From Hyalella azteca (lineage: Eukaryota > Arthropoda > Malacostraca > Amphipoda > Hyalellidae): DNA of 64,000 nucleotides. Shown piece after piece: positions 20,458 through 32,113 of this stretch; positions within the stretch are counted from its first letter, which is position 1, and the number at the start of each line of letters is the position of its first letter. The notes beneath the pieces are model-generated. The model did no database searches. It was given only the letters and a program-made list of their open reading frames with translations, and was not told where the DNA came from. A program made the position numbers and the translations under genes. Where the stretch lies: positions 1-64,000 of the forward strand of contig NW_025937374.1 of NCBI RefSeq assembly GCF_000764305.2. The letters run 5' to 3'.

Positions 20458-20965
20458 TCCGAAGCGTCTTTTCTGCACAGCAATTAATACTGAAAAGCAA
20501 TGCTTGGTAGTGGCTCTTTCCCAACGGAGCCTCGTGGCGAAGCTCATCTATCATTGATTCTTCACCATAGTAAACACAGAATCTAGAATATTTGGGGTCT
20601 GTTTACCCCTAAAATGGGTTGGCTTGGTGATGTTCTTGTTCCAGATTAAAAAATGAGGCACGCACGGACTCCAAGAACAGGGATGCTGGGTGATTCCCAT
20701 CTCTTGGAGAAGATTCATCTGCCCAGTCTATTTCTGGATGGTTCCAGTCACCAACGATCAACGTATGCGACCTGCTGAATGACATGCTCGGTAAAAGGCT
20801 GTTTAGTACTTTATATTATTATCAGAGGAGCTGTTAGGTGATCTGTATAAATGACCCCTATGAGGAGGTTATCCTTGCCTTCTAGAGTATGTTCGCTCCA
20901 CACTGATTCTCTATAGCTGATTGATGCTCTGCAGATAACTCAATTAACTTGCTGGGCTTATTTTT

Positions 20966-21390
20966 TTTTTCGAGGAGACAAGTAGTGTAGATAAGTCAAG
21001 GAGATAAATTTTAGGATAGATGCTCCCCTGAATGACGATAGCTAAGCAAAGTTAGGTTAAATTATTATATAAAAATAGGATGAATCATTTGAGTTCATAA
21101 ACGATACAGTACATGCAGTGAATAATTCATTGCAGTTAACGTGCTAGAATCTGTATCACATGTAGAGAGGTGCTTCAAACTTCTTAATACGTGTGCAAGA
21201 CTTGCGCAAGTGTTGTTACGGGCAGTTGAACTCGTGAAATGAACTTTACTTTTCATTCAAAATTGTTCAGGTAGTAAGGAGCCCAATTAATTTTTTAAAA
21301 GTCTCATGAAATTCATTTGGACCACGAATATTTTTCCATTTATATTTTCGTGTCAATTATTAAGAACGGTCCTAGATTTTCTCTGCAGTT
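20966..21390 (-). repeat. Inverted M9-M8 fragment
   Basis: Reverse complement of M9 (GTCTTGCACACGTATTAAG read on minus), matching 28406-28860. Ends at CTCTGCAGTTGCC where H2 begins. Confidence 0.7.
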
Positions 21391-21395
21391 GCCAG

Positions 21396-21461
21396 CCTGC
21401 ACCAGCATCGTCATGCGGTGCCCCGACGCCTGCACCAGTATCGTCATGCGGTGCCCCTACG
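21396..21461 (+). repeat. 33-bp tandem duplication in H2
   Basis: CCTGCACCAGYATCGTCATG and its next 13 bases are repeated at 21396-21428 and 21429-21461; H1 has one copy. It doubles the peptide ACTSIVMRCP in frame. Confidence 0.75.
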
Positions 21462-21699
21462 CTGCGAGACTGTTGATAGCGGAGGCTTACATAATCAAAG
21501 ATTAACCACTGAATTCGTCAGAACGTTGAAATTATTATCGGAGTAATTCGAGTATCGATTTTAAACCCTAATTAAGATACTCTTTGCATGTATTCATGTC
21601 ATTTCCAAATTTCAAATATAAGCTTTGTAAATAACACTTCACCTACTTGATAACGAATATTACATATTCGAAACGTCGAATATTCTAATAAAATGTCTC

Positions 21700-22240
21700 T
21701 CGGTAACCTTATATTTATACCTTCCAATCTCATAAAAAACCCTGATTCGCCTAATAGAGAAAAACAATAAGAATATCGTCAATAAAAGATTTTCTCTGGT
21801 CGTCAACGAAACTGGTTTTAAAGAACAGCTTCTGCCTAACTACACTAAAAGAGGGAGCATCGTATGCGTCACACTAATGATGAGATCATATCTGGGCTTT
21901 TTCCATTTTTATTCCGATTTATAGACCAAATTTGTGAATATTCAGTACGACTGCATGAGTATCGGGTGCGATATTATCGTCGGAAATGTATAAAGGAGAA
22001 GATTCTCAATTTTTCATCGATATCCGTGCCAATCTATTTCCGGTGGCAAGTGAAATTTTAACCTTATAGGAGTGGAGTAAAACTTAGAAATTGCAACGAT
22101 ACACCTACGACTAAATTATTTGGCAATTTAGAGCTCAATAATTAATCATTTATCGACTCAAAGAGAAAACACGGCACCTTCATCAACTCCATATTTTTGA
22201 ATGATAATGTGTCTGTTACCTCACATTCATTACCGTCAAA
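21700..22240 (+). pseudogene. H2: HSF-like relic
   Basis: Best copy of the first part: open from 21736 to 21924 with LIRLIEKNNKNIVNKRFSL, VVNETGFKEQLLPNYTK and a stop soon after. The second part (YDCMSIG) lies in another frame and is shortened. The FKxxLLPxYxK pattern after a short beta-type stretch is what suggests an HSF fold. Dead copy. Confidence 0.4.
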
Positions 22241-23022
22241 AATTACACTTAAAGTCAAATAGTATGATTATCTCAATATCTAGCTAAGATAATGCTAGAG
22301 ACAATTTTTAAAATCATCCGTAGAAAATGCTTATATGAGTGATACTAAACAATGAATGCGCAATAAATCAAAATGGAAATTTATTGGATAGATAAGTAAG
22401 TTTTAGTTTTAAGTAGATAAGTTTTATTAAAATTGCATTCAACTGTTAACGGTGCTTATATACTCGTCAATTTTTTTCAGGTGGGTGACCCAGCATCCTG
22501 TAAGAATTTCAGGTAATGGTGAGTAACAGCTACTTTTAATATATACGGCAATGCGGGGAGCTTGATTAATATATATGTATATTTTACAAAGTTTTATTAA
22601 ACTACCGGCTAACGACAAGGCGCCAACTGCGTCAAACGTTGGTGACACTGAATTCACCACTTCTTTAATGAAATATTTTTTATTCGTTTCATAGTTATCA
22701 AAATTTCGGTACATTTCTGTCATGCTGAAACACAGCAAAGTGCAAAGACCGTTTATGATATTTGATGGCTCGCCATTTATAGTCTTATACACAGCGCATT
22801 AAGTGCAGTCTTTGCTCCAGTGCTAGGAGGGGAATTAAACATTTTTTCTGATACGAAATAAGTCAATACTACAGTTTCCTGTCTGAGTAGAACTATTTGA
22901 CTGATGAGTAACAATTTAGTGTGTTGCCGTACTATTGAAGTGAGAGATATGAACGATGCTAATAAATGCACTCATCACAATTGCGAACAGGCCACTAACG
23001 TTAATATCATCCAATGAGGTGA
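22241..23022 (+). repeat. H2 middle part
   Basis: Contains the TTTTTTCAGGTGGGTGACCCAG phrase in two parts, the GTCAAACGTTGGTGACACTG segment, and the ORF MNDANKCTHHNCEQATN (22949-23017). The minus strand is open over 22439-22792 (with YRNFDNYETNKKYF and SPTFDAVGALSLAGS), similar to H3 and H4; which strand was coding is open. Confidence 0.4.
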
Positions 23023-23257
23023 ATGGCTGACACGCCACTCATTTCAGCAATCGTTCATGTACGTGGATTAGAAAAACTGGATGAACTACAATTGCATGGG
23101 TACAACTACTACAATTTCATCCTCCCATAAATGGAGGATGAAGTGGAAGTTTTTGAAAATCCTGACCTAGTGAAAAGAGTATCCACGATTAAAGTGACTA
23201 AGACGAGGGGCTCGTTTCGGATCCCTATTAAATGTTTTTCACAAGAAAGAAACCTAG
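23023..23257 (+). pseudogene. H2 MADTPLIS ORF, broken
   Basis: Same start as the intact H3 copy; stop at CCATAAATGG after about 35 codons, then a frameshift before the VFHKKET end. Confidence 0.5.
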
Positions 23258-25440
23258 AAGTTGAAAACAAACAACAAGCTGTAAAGAATGCAGCAGTCTG
23301 CAAGTGAATTCATCTTCATGGGAGATGTAATTGCCTGAATATTGCTATCGGAACAGATTTTCCTATAGCATAACTTCTAAATCTTCTCCCATAAGAAACT
23401 AGAATAGAAAATACCGATTGCAAGGGAGACTACTTTCTTGTGTGGGCTGCCCGCGTGGCGGTCATGACTCGGGAGGCTGTGGCTGAGCCGGTGCTTCCCA
23501 TTTGTAATTGTACAAATAGGCGAGACACTCAGGAAAGTTCCTGTAAATGTCCACAAAAAAAAAGTGTCAGACGCTCAAGCGTGTTTCACTTATAATAACT
23601 GATTATACACACCAACAAACCTTTAACGTATTTTAAAAAAAAAAACTAATTTCATTAAACTTGTTAAAATTTTCGATAATTGCGTCTATTGGATCGTTTT
23701 TGGAATTCAGAAATGTTATTGGATCATTTGCTCATAACATATGCGATCTTCGTACTTTAACTCCCTTTAATATTATTTAATCTGATGGTGGCGCGGCAAT
23801 TTCCTTACTTGTGAAGTTGTGTTGGATCGAATTCTGAGTGAAATCTAGTATGAAGAAATTGCTCAAAAATATACAGAGTTTGCTACATGTTCCAAATTTT
23901 GATAACAAAGCTATGTCAATAAACTATGGTTGGTGATATAGATTTGCAGTTCATTCATAAATCCGAATTCTTTTTTAGAAAAGACTCATTTCATATAACA
24001 GGTTGAATTTTTCTATAATTGCGACTATTGTATCATTTTTGGAACTCTGGAACGTTATTGGATCAATTACATGTGATCTTCATACTATACATGCGATCTT
24101 CATACTATAATTTTCTTTAATTTTATTTATTCTGAATCGTGGCACGGCATTTTCCTTGCATGTATCGGATCGAATTTTGAAAAAAAATCTAGTACGAGGA
24201 AATTAATTTAAAATTAACAGAAAGCTTGCTACGTGTTCCAAATGGTATTAATAAAGCCATGTTAATAAACTATGGTTGGTGATGTAGGTTTGCATTACAT
24301 TCATAAATCCCTATTTTTTGCGGCATTAGGTCATTGGATCTTGAACTGAGTATTCGGAATAATTAAGTTTGTGCTCGATTTTGTCTATTATATTGCATGT
24401 TCAGTAATTTCCTATATATAAGAATCTAATCACATTTCATTATTATTCAGAAAAATGTTTGGATAAATTGCTTTAATTTTGGGCCCATTCGGGTTAAAAA
24501 ATGTCGAAGGTGGTAGCATTTAGTCTCTTGACGTGGGCTGGACGTTAGTATGTGGACAGCATTGCCTGATAATTATTTCAACTCTTTTGTAGAAAAGAAT
24601 CGTGGAAAATACTTCACAGACTCTGAAAATGGATCTTAGCCGCTATCAAAAATGCAACGCACGATAAGAGTCTACATCCCAAAAGTCTTGGCCGTATTTA
24701 CCCAATCAAATGTTCAGTTGAGCTGGATATGCTCTGAGCTGGGCACTACGAGGTTCGGGGTGCATGTATGCGCTGTAGTGCAGTGATCATCTTCGGCTGA
24801 TCAGGCGCGTTTCATGCGCATGCCATCCTCCAGTTGGACGTTGATTGTCTAGTACTAATTTCCCTTCAGCTGGTCACCTTAAACCTTAGCGATGCCAAAC
24901 TTCAGTTAGCTTGGATAACAATTGATAAAATTTCGCATACACCGAAGGAGCGAATCAGCACACCACAGCGAAGGTAGTGTAGCCCTGCTCTGCTATTCTG
25001 TGCAGCCCTGCGCCGAGCCCCGAACTCCCGCCTGGTGATAAACTCGAAGGCGACGATGAAACTGTTCAATCGATTGAGCTATTAATCGTCAGCAAATCTA
25101 CGCGATTCTCAGAATAATAACGCATTCAGGGAAATGAATACAAGTAACTGATGAAAATTAACGGTTAGATGAAGATGGCACGCGTTGCTAGCTGGCGAAA
25201 CGCGGCGCCTGTCCGACCTCCGAGTTGTACTCGATCACTGCAAGTTTTGGAGCCATCGGCCAATTGCGGTGAGGCAAGTGAAGAAAAACTCTAAGACCGT
25301 TCTTAATAATTGACACGAAAAATAAACGACAATTTATCCGTGGATTAAAAGAATTTCATAAAACTTTTTTAAAATGAGTTGGGCTCATATAAGCTGGATG
25401 TCATTTTCTGACATCACGTACAGAGTTTTATAGCAATGAA
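23258..25440 (+). repeat. Array unit U10 (M1 to M9)
   Basis: M2, M3, a truncated M4 that restarts with a second M3 at about 23965, cassette C9, M5-M8. The truncation-and-restart is shared with U19 (49410-51450), so the two are duplicates. Confidence 0.75.
24400..24500 (+). other. Hypervariable cassette C9
   Basis: TTCAG 24400-24404, CTATATATA, core, then GGGCCCATTCGGGTTAAA, stem CCC/GGG. Duplicate of C18; cores align poorly in the middle. Confidence 0.6.
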
Positions 25441-25665
25441 AACAGTATCAACAGTAGCAATGAAACGATTAAAACACTTACGCGAGAGTCTCGAATCGGA
25501 ATCCTAATAAATGTTTTTCGCAAGAAAGAAAGTTTAAAAGTATTGCAATAAGCAGTAAAGAATGAAGCATACAGCAAGAGAATTTATTGAACGATGTAAT
25601 AGCCTGAAAATTGTTATCGGAACATATTTTCCTATAGCCTATCCTCGAAATCTGTCAACATTAAA

Positions 25666-25881
25666 ATGAGAGAAAAAAATCTTGATTGCAAGGGAGACTA
25701 CTTTCTTGTGAGGGCTGCCTGCGTGGCTGTCATGACTCAGGAGGCTGTGGCTGAGCCAGTGCTTCCCATTTGTAATTGTACAAACAGGCGAGACACTCTG
25801 GAAAGTTCCTGTAAATGTCCACCAAAAAAAAAAAAAACAGTTTCAGGCGCCCAAGCATGTTCTACTTGTAATAACGGATAA
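25666..25881 (+). CDS. M2 ORF, duplicate of 16965
   Basis: 71-aa frame with NLDCKGDYFLVRAACVAVM, PVLPICNCTNRRDTL, CKCPPKKKK; a longer A-run shifts the end to VSGAQACSTCNNG. The shift shows the C-terminus is not maintained here. Confidence 0.25.
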   Translation: MREKNLDCKGDYFLVRAACVAVMTQEAVAEPVLPICNCTNRRDTLESSCKCPPKKKKTVSGAQACSTCNNG

Positions 25882-26185
25882 TTTTTCGATAATTGCGACA
25901 ATTGGATCATTTTGGGAACTCTGGAACGTTATTGGATTAATTACTCGAAACATGCGATCTTTATACTATAACTCCCATTAAATTTATTTATTCTGAATCG
26001 TGGCACGGCATTTTCATTACATGTGTCGGATCGAATTTTGAAAAAAAATCTAGTATGAGGAAATTAATTTAAAATTATCAGAAAGCTTACTACGTGTTCC
26101 AAATGGTAATAATAAAGCTATGTTAATAAACTATGGTTGGTGATGTGGGTTTGCACTACATTCATAAATCCCTATTTTTTGCGTC

Positions 26186-26386
26186 ATGAGGCCATTGGAT
26201 CTTGATATGGGTTCCAGGAATAATTTAGTTTGTGCTCGACTTTGTCCAACCTATTGCATTTTCAGTAAATTGTTATATATAGCAATGTCGTCGTCAGATA
26301 ATTATCTATTAAAAAAAGAAGTTTTGGAAATTGTTAAATTTTGTGCCCTTAAGGGTCAAATTTATATCGAAGCTGGTTTCACTTAG
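26186..26386 (+). CDS. ORF across cassette C10
   Basis: 66-aa frame RNNLVCARLCPTYCIFSKLLY, then variable core AMSSSDNYLLKKEVLEIV and ALKGQIYIEAGFT. Same frame as 783-1001 over the conserved part. Uncertain coding. Confidence 0.25.
   Translation: MRPLDLDMGSRNNLVCARLCPTYCIFSKLLYIAMSSSDNYLLKKEVLEIVKFCALKGQIYIEAGFT
26261..26360 (+). other. Hypervariable cassette C10
   Basis: TTCAG 26261-26265, TTATATATAGC, core, then CCCTTAAGGG (26346-26355). Pair of C8. Confidence 0.65.
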
Positions 26387-26671
26387 TAAATTGACGGTGG
26401 CTGGATGCTTGTATATGGGCAGCATTTTCTGATGATTATTTCAAAGCTTTTGTAGAAAAGAATCGTGAAAAATATTTCACAGACTTTTAAAATGAATCTT
26501 AGCCGTTATAAAAAATGCAACGCACGATAAGTGTCTACATCCCAATGATCTTGGCCGTATTTACCCAATAAATGTTCAATTAAGCTGGAGATGCTCTCAG
26601 CTGGGCAGTACGAGGTTCGGGGTGAATGCATGCGCTGTGGTGCGGTGATCATCTTCGGCTCGTTGCATGCG

Positions 26672-28405
26672 CAATAGGCCCAATAACGCTTCCTTGTGGC
26701 ACGCCGCTGCGCACTGATGCCCAGTCTGACACGGTTCCGTTAATACTGACACGTTGTCGTCTATCTACTAGAAAATATCTGATCCATTGGAGTACGTTTC
26801 CCTCTATTCCCAAAGATTTCACTTAACGCAGTAGCCACTCATGCGGAACACTGTCAAATGTTTTGGCAAAATCGAGCTACACGTACTGCATCCACTGGCT
26901 GCCTTTCGACCAGCAGGCGAGTCCAATCGTTCAACGTAGACAAGAGATTAGTGGTGCAGGATCTACCGGCAATAAAGTCATGCTGACAGTCTGATAGGAG
27001 ATGGTGAACAGTCAAGTGATCGATAATATCCCATCCCTCAGAAAAGATTCCATTATCTTACAATTAACACTTGTCAGGCTGACAGAGCGATGGTTACCGG
27101 GGTTACTTTTGTCACCTTTTTAGCGCATTTTCTCATTTATGAAAAAATGCCCTATTGTGCTCGTCATGTCCGTCTGTCCGTGACTTCACGTTTTCGTCGA
27201 CGAGAAAATGCGCTCTCCGTCACTCACTGCAGTGAGTACCGAGTCATATTTTTTGAACAATATAGTGTTACTTGAGCTTCTATCCAATCGGTCGGCAAAG
27301 TTCCTTCGTTCAAGGTTTTTTTTGAAAGAATACTGTCAATGGGCCGGCCAGAGCGGTTGCTAATTCTTTGAGCAATCTGAGATGGAAGCCGTCTGGTCCA
27401 CATATGACTTGTTGGAATTTAGAGCGACTATAGGCGCTTGAGAACCTCTTCTTCGTGTATTTCAATACCTGTTCACTTCGAGCTGACTGGGCGCTCCTCA
27501 ATAGCTGGAATACTGTTCAAGTTCTCATCTGTGAACACACTGTTGAAGAACTGGTTAAGAACGTTAGCCTTGCCCTCATCAGAGGAAATATTTCGTTGGT
27601 CTACTTTCAAATCAGAAACACCGTTGTTTATCTTACACTTCGAACTAGCGTACAAAAAAAGGCTTTCTTGTTCTTTTTTACATTTGTGTCAATATTTTTT
27701 TCAAAGTTTTTCATGGCGGTGCGACAGACTTTTTAGCTTGATTTCGAGCTCTTGCATACAGGTTATAATCAGCATCGCTGCGAGTTCGTAAATAACGCTT
27801 GTAGGCTTAATTCCTGCTTGGTCTTAAGCTGAGCTATAGTTGTACTGTTCATCCACTGGGACAATTCATCCACTACTGTTCATCTCCTTTTGCAAAACTC
27901 GAACGATCATGCTTCCGAAGCGTCTTAACTGCACAGCAATTAATACTGAAAAGCAATGATTGCATGGTGGTGGCATGGTTGCCCAACGGAGCCTCGTGGC
28001 GAAGCTCATCTATCATTGATTCTTCACTAGTAAACACAAGATCTAGAATATTTGGGGTCTGTTTACCCCTAAAATGGGTTGGCTTGGTGATGTTCTAGAT
28101 TAAAAATGAGTCTCGCACAGACTCCAAGAACAGGGATGCTGGGTGATTCCCATCTCTTGGAGAAGATTCATCTGCCCAGTCTATTTCTGGATGGTTCCAG
28201 TCACCAAAGATCAACGTATGCGACCTGCTGAAAGTCATGCTCGGTAAAGGGCTGTTTAGTACTTTATTGTTATCAGATGAACTGTTAGATGATCTATATA
28301 AATGACCCCTATGAGGAGGCTATCCTGGCCTTCTAGAGTAAGTTCGCACCCCACGGATTCTCTAGCTGATTGATGCTCTGCAGATAACTTAACTTGCTGG
28401 GCTTA
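26672..28405 (-). mobile_element. CR1/Jockey-type LINE, copy 2, decayed
   Basis: Same insertion as copy 1, duplicated with its unit. Reads LDFAKTFDSVPHEWLL and GVPQGSVIGPI on the minus strand with a stop after WLLR. It keeps the foldback insertion but lacks the 1.1-kb insertion and has an internal deletion near 27860-27885. Inactive. Confidence 0.8.
27119..27249 (+). mobile_element. Foldback element in LINE copy 2
   Basis: Arms AGCGCATTTTCTC and GAGAAAATGCGCT, then the 16-bp palindrome ACTCACTGCAGTGAGT and ACCGAGTCATA. T-rich flanks on both sides at the LINE codons FKK. No long terminal repeats. Confidence 0.7.
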
Positions 28406-28517
28406 TTTTATTTATTTTTTTTTCAACGAGACAAGTAGTGTTGTAAAGTCAAGGAGATAAATTTTTGGATAGATGCTCCCCTGAATGACGATAGCTAAGC
28501 AACGTTAAGTTAAATTA

Positions 28518-28709
28518 TTATATAAAAATAGGATGAATCATTTGAGTTCTTGAACGATACAGTACATGCAGTGAATAATTCATTGCAGTTAACGTACTAG
28601 AATCTGTATCACATGTAGAGAGGAGCTTCAAACTTCTTAATACGTGTGCAAGACTTGCGCAAGTGTTGTTACGTGCAGTTGAACTCGTGAAATGAACTAT
28701 ACTTTTCAT
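28518..28709 (-). CDS. M9 ORF (SLAHVLRSLKLLSTC)
   Basis: 63-aa minus-strand frame with NNTCASLAHVLRSLKLL and DSSTLTAMNYSLHVLYR. The same peptide is open at 43501-43656 on the + strand (in a fused frame), so it has stayed readable in two copies. Family unknown. Confidence 0.3.
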   Translation of the reverse strand: MKSIVHFTSSTARNNTCASLAHVLRSLKLLSTCDTDSSTLTAMNYSLHVLYRSRTQMIHPIFI

Positions 28710-30198
28710 TCAAAATTATTCAGGTAGTAAGGAGCCCAATTAATTTTTTAAAAGTCTCATGAAATTCATTTGGACCACGAATATTTTTCCATTTATATTT
28801 TCGTGTCAATTATTAAGAACGGTCTTAGAGTTTCCCTGCAGTTGCCTCACCACAGCAGACCGATGGCTCCAAAACTTGCTGTGATCGAGTACAACTTGGA
28901 GGACGGACAGGTGCCCCGTTTCACCAGTTAGCAACGCGTGCCACGGATGCTTCATCTAACCGTTAATGTATATCTTTGGTTGCAATTAGTTCTCTGATTT
29001 TATTGACAACCACTTCACTCCAAGGTGTAATTTCAATTCAATGGCGTTAAATCAATTAGACAACGCGGCATTTAATATTCCGTTATACATCATAATCAAT
29101 ATTACAGTTCATATGCCCGTAATTTGCCGCAAGACTTCAAACTCTCACGACGCTTCGTCGTCGCATCGAGTTTGTCCCCCGGTGGCAGTTAGGGACTCGT
29201 GGTAGCGTAAAGCCTTCACCGATGAGCTGATTTGATCCTAGGGTGCATGTGAAATTTTAGCCATATATATCCAAACTAACTGAAGTATAGCATCGCTAAG
29301 GCTTAAGATATTTAGATTGTTAATGTCCAACCCGAGGAAGATGAAACGCTCTTTATCTGCTGACTGTGTTCACCGCGCACCCCGAGCCTCGCGTTGCGCA
29401 GCAACTGCAGCAGAATTGGTCAGCTTCATTGAGTTATACGACCCAGCATCAATGATGAATATTTTCATCATTAATTTCTTTTTGCGTTATTTTCATCCAT
29501 AAGAACATCATTATTATTTAATATTTACATCATTCATTCGTAGCGGGCCTGAATGCGTTAGAATCGCGTAGATTTGCTGTAAGAATAGTTCAATCGATTG
29601 AACAGTTTCATCGTCGCCTTCGAGTTTATCGCCAGGCGGGAGTTCGGGGCTCGGCGCAGGGCTGCACAGAATAGCAGGGCAGGGCTCTACCACCTTCGCT
29701 GTGGTGCGCTGATTCGCTCCTTGGGTGCATGCGAAATTTTATCAATTCTTATCCAAGGTAACTGAAGTTTGACATCGCTAAGGTTTGAAGTTTAATTTCC
29801 AAGGTTTAATTTCCGAGGTTTCATTTCTAAAGTTTAATTTCCATCTGGAGGGAAATTAGTACTAGACAGACAATCAACGTCCAACTCAAGGAAGGCATGC
29901 GCATGAAATGCGCCTGATCAGCCGAAGATGATCACCGCACTGCAGCGCATGCAATCACTCCGAACCTCGTAATGCCCAGCTGAGAGAAACTCCAGCTTAA
30001 TTGAACATTTTATTTGGTAAATACGGCCAAGACTTTTGGGATGTAGTCTCTTATCGTGCGTTGCATTTTTGATAACGGCCATGATCCATTTTCATAGTCT
30101 GTGAAATATTTTTCACTTTCATTTTCTACGTAGCGTTGAAATAGTCACCAGATAATTCTGTCCACATTCTATCCGCCAGCTACTCTCTTTGATTACTT

Positions 30199-30296
30199 TC
30201 AACCCGCATGGGCACAAAATTTGACAGACTAATTATATATATACTCATATCATATTACTTCGGAATTAAATTGCGTTATATAATAATTGACCGAAA
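30199..30296 (-). other. Hypervariable cassette C11, inverted
   Basis: Read on minus: TTCGG in place of TTCAG, ATTATATAACGC, core, then GTGCCCATGCGGGTTGAAAG, stem CCC/GGG. Confidence 0.5.
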
Positions 30297-30779
30297 ATGC
30301 AATAGGTTAAACAAAATTGAGCACAAACAAAATTATTTCTGAAACTCCGATGAAGATCCAATGACCTCATGACGCAAAAAAAATTGGATGTATGAATGTA
30401 GCGCGAACCTACATCACCAACCATAGTTTATTAACATAGCTTTATTATAACCATTTGGAACACGCAGCATGCTTTCTGATAATATTAATTTAATTTCCTC
30501 TTAATAGATTTTTTTTCACAATTCGATCCGACACATGTAAGGAAAATGCCGTGCCACGATTCAGATTAAACAAAATTAAAGGAAATTAAAGTATGAAGAT
30601 CGCATGTTCCGAGTAATTGATCCAATAACGTTCCAGAGTTCCAAAATTGATCCAATAGTCACAATTATCGGAAAATTTAACCTGCTACATGAAACGAGTC
30701 GTTTCTAGATTCAATTCAATTAATATTGAATTGAATAAATTCCTTCAATTAATATTGCTAAACGTCGAATATTCTAATA

Positions 30780-31340
30780 AAATGTCTCTCGGTAACCTTA
30801 TTCAATTTTGTACTTTCCAATCCCATTTAAACCTGATTCGTATATAGAGAGAAGCAATAAAAAAATCGTCAATAAGATATTTCCTCTTGTCTTCAACTTG
30901 TAATAAAGAACAGCTTCTGCCTTACTACACTAAAATGTTTACATCATATGCATCGAATCAATATATGGGCTTTGTCGACTTTTATCCATATTTTAAGACC
31001 GTATTCGTGAATATTCAGTACCACTGCACGAGAATAGTTAACTGGTTGCGTCATTTTCGTCCAAAATTTAAGCAAGAACAGAAGATTCTCCGAATTTTTT
31101 GTTCGATGTCCTTGCCAATCTTTTTCGGGTGGCTGTCCAATTTTTAACCTTAGAAGTGGAGTTCAACCAAGGTATAAGATACAACTACGACGAACTATTT
31201 TTTCAAGTTATAGATCAATAATTAATCATTTATCGACTCAGAGAGAAAAACACGGCACCTTCATCAACTCCATATTTTTGAATGATAGTATATCTGTTAC
31301 CTCACATTCAAGGCCGTCAAAAATTACACTTTCTAGGTAA
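30780..31340 (+). pseudogene. H3: HSF-like relic
   Basis: Longest open piece of the family, 30887-31147 (86 aa): CNKEQLLPYYTKMFTSYASN, QYMGFVDFYPYF, then VNIQYHCTRIVNWLRHFRPK before a frameshift. The order LLPYYxK, SYxxNQYMGF, QYHC compares by eye with LLPxYFK, SFxRQLNMYGF and FQHPC of HSF domains, and a spacing close to that. Upstream SLIR/EKN part has stops. Confidence 0.45.
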
Positions 31341-32113
31341 TTTGATTGGATCCTGTGAATATTTAGCTATGTTAATGCTTAAGGCAATATTTAATGCCGT
31401 CAATAGAAAACGTTCTTATGAGAGATACTATATAATTTGAGCTCGATGGATCAAAATGGAATTTTATGCAGACAGCTTAACTCTATGTAGATAAGTTTTA
31501 TTAAAATTTTACTTTACTTTACTTACTTATCTGTTGACGGTGCTTAATTGTATACTCGTCAATTTTTTCAGGTGGGTGACCCAGCATCCTGCAAATATTT
31601 CAGGTAATGGTGAGTAACAGCTTCTTTTAATATATACGGCAATGCGGGGAGCTTGATTAATATATATGCATATTTTACAAAGTTTTATTAAACTACCGGC
31701 TAACGACAAGGCGCCAACTGCGTAAAATGTTGATGACACTGAATTCACCACTTCTTTAAGGAAATATTTTTTATTCGTTTCATAGCCTAGTTATTACAAT
31801 TTCGGTACATTTCTGTCATGCTGAAACACAGCAAAGTGCAAAGACTGTTAATGACATTTGATGGCTCGCCATTTATAGACAGCGCATAAAGTGCAGACTT
31901 TGCTGCTGTGCTAGGAGGGGAATTGCGCATTTTTTATCTGATGCGAGAAAACTTATTAATACAGTTTCGTGTGTGAGTAGTACTATTTGACTGATGAGTA
32001 ACAGTTTAGTGTGCTGGCCGTACTATTGAAGTGAGAGATATGAACGATGCTAATAAATGCACTCATCACAATTGCGAACAGGCCACTAACGTTAATATCA
32101 TCCAATGAGGTGA
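31341..32113 (+). repeat. H3 middle part
   Basis: As in H2: TTTTTTCAGGTGGGTGACCC, minus-strand frame 31527-31751, the GTGCTAGGAGGGGAATTG site (donor-like GTGAGT lost to GGGAAT here) and ORF MNDANKCTHHNCEQ (32040-32108). Confidence 0.4.

Larger units (their letters stand above)
17935..20965 (-). mobile_element. CR1/Jockey-type LINE, copy 1, decayed
   Basis: Minus-strand order: end of an endonuclease domain (about 20500-20960; DWNHPEIDWADESS, FRGKQTPNIL), linker (YKRYLRTRSDADYNLYARTR, about 19000-19110), reverse transcriptase with LLKELATVLAGP, KGDKSNPGNHRSVSLTSVCK, LLSDCQHDFIAGRSCTTN and GVPKGSVIGP at the end. The catalytic xADD region is missing, as are the endonuclease start and the LINE tail. 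Stops and frameshifts occur throughout. Interrupted by a foldback element and by a 1.1-kb insertion. Confidence 0.8.
25441..26671 (+). repeat. Array unit U11 (M1 to M6)
   Basis: Duplicate of U9: same M1 start, M2 ORF, M3, cassette, M5, M6 and the same LINE joint. By eye about 96-97% identical outside the cassette core. Confidence 0.75.
28406..30720 (-). repeat. Inverted unit U12 (M9 to M3)
   Basis: Reverse complement of M9, M8, two successive M7-M6 copies (28980-29500 diverged; 29545-30000 well preserved), M5, M4 with cassette C11 and M3. The inner 29.0-29.5 kb part is too diverged for confident module calls. Confidence 0.7.

Noticed and set aside
22439..22792. Long minus-strand ORF in H2 (also 31527-31751 and 48639-48938)
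   Set aside because: Partly conserved but it overlaps, antisense, exon-like + strand pieces with a donor site; kept as an alternative, not called a gene.
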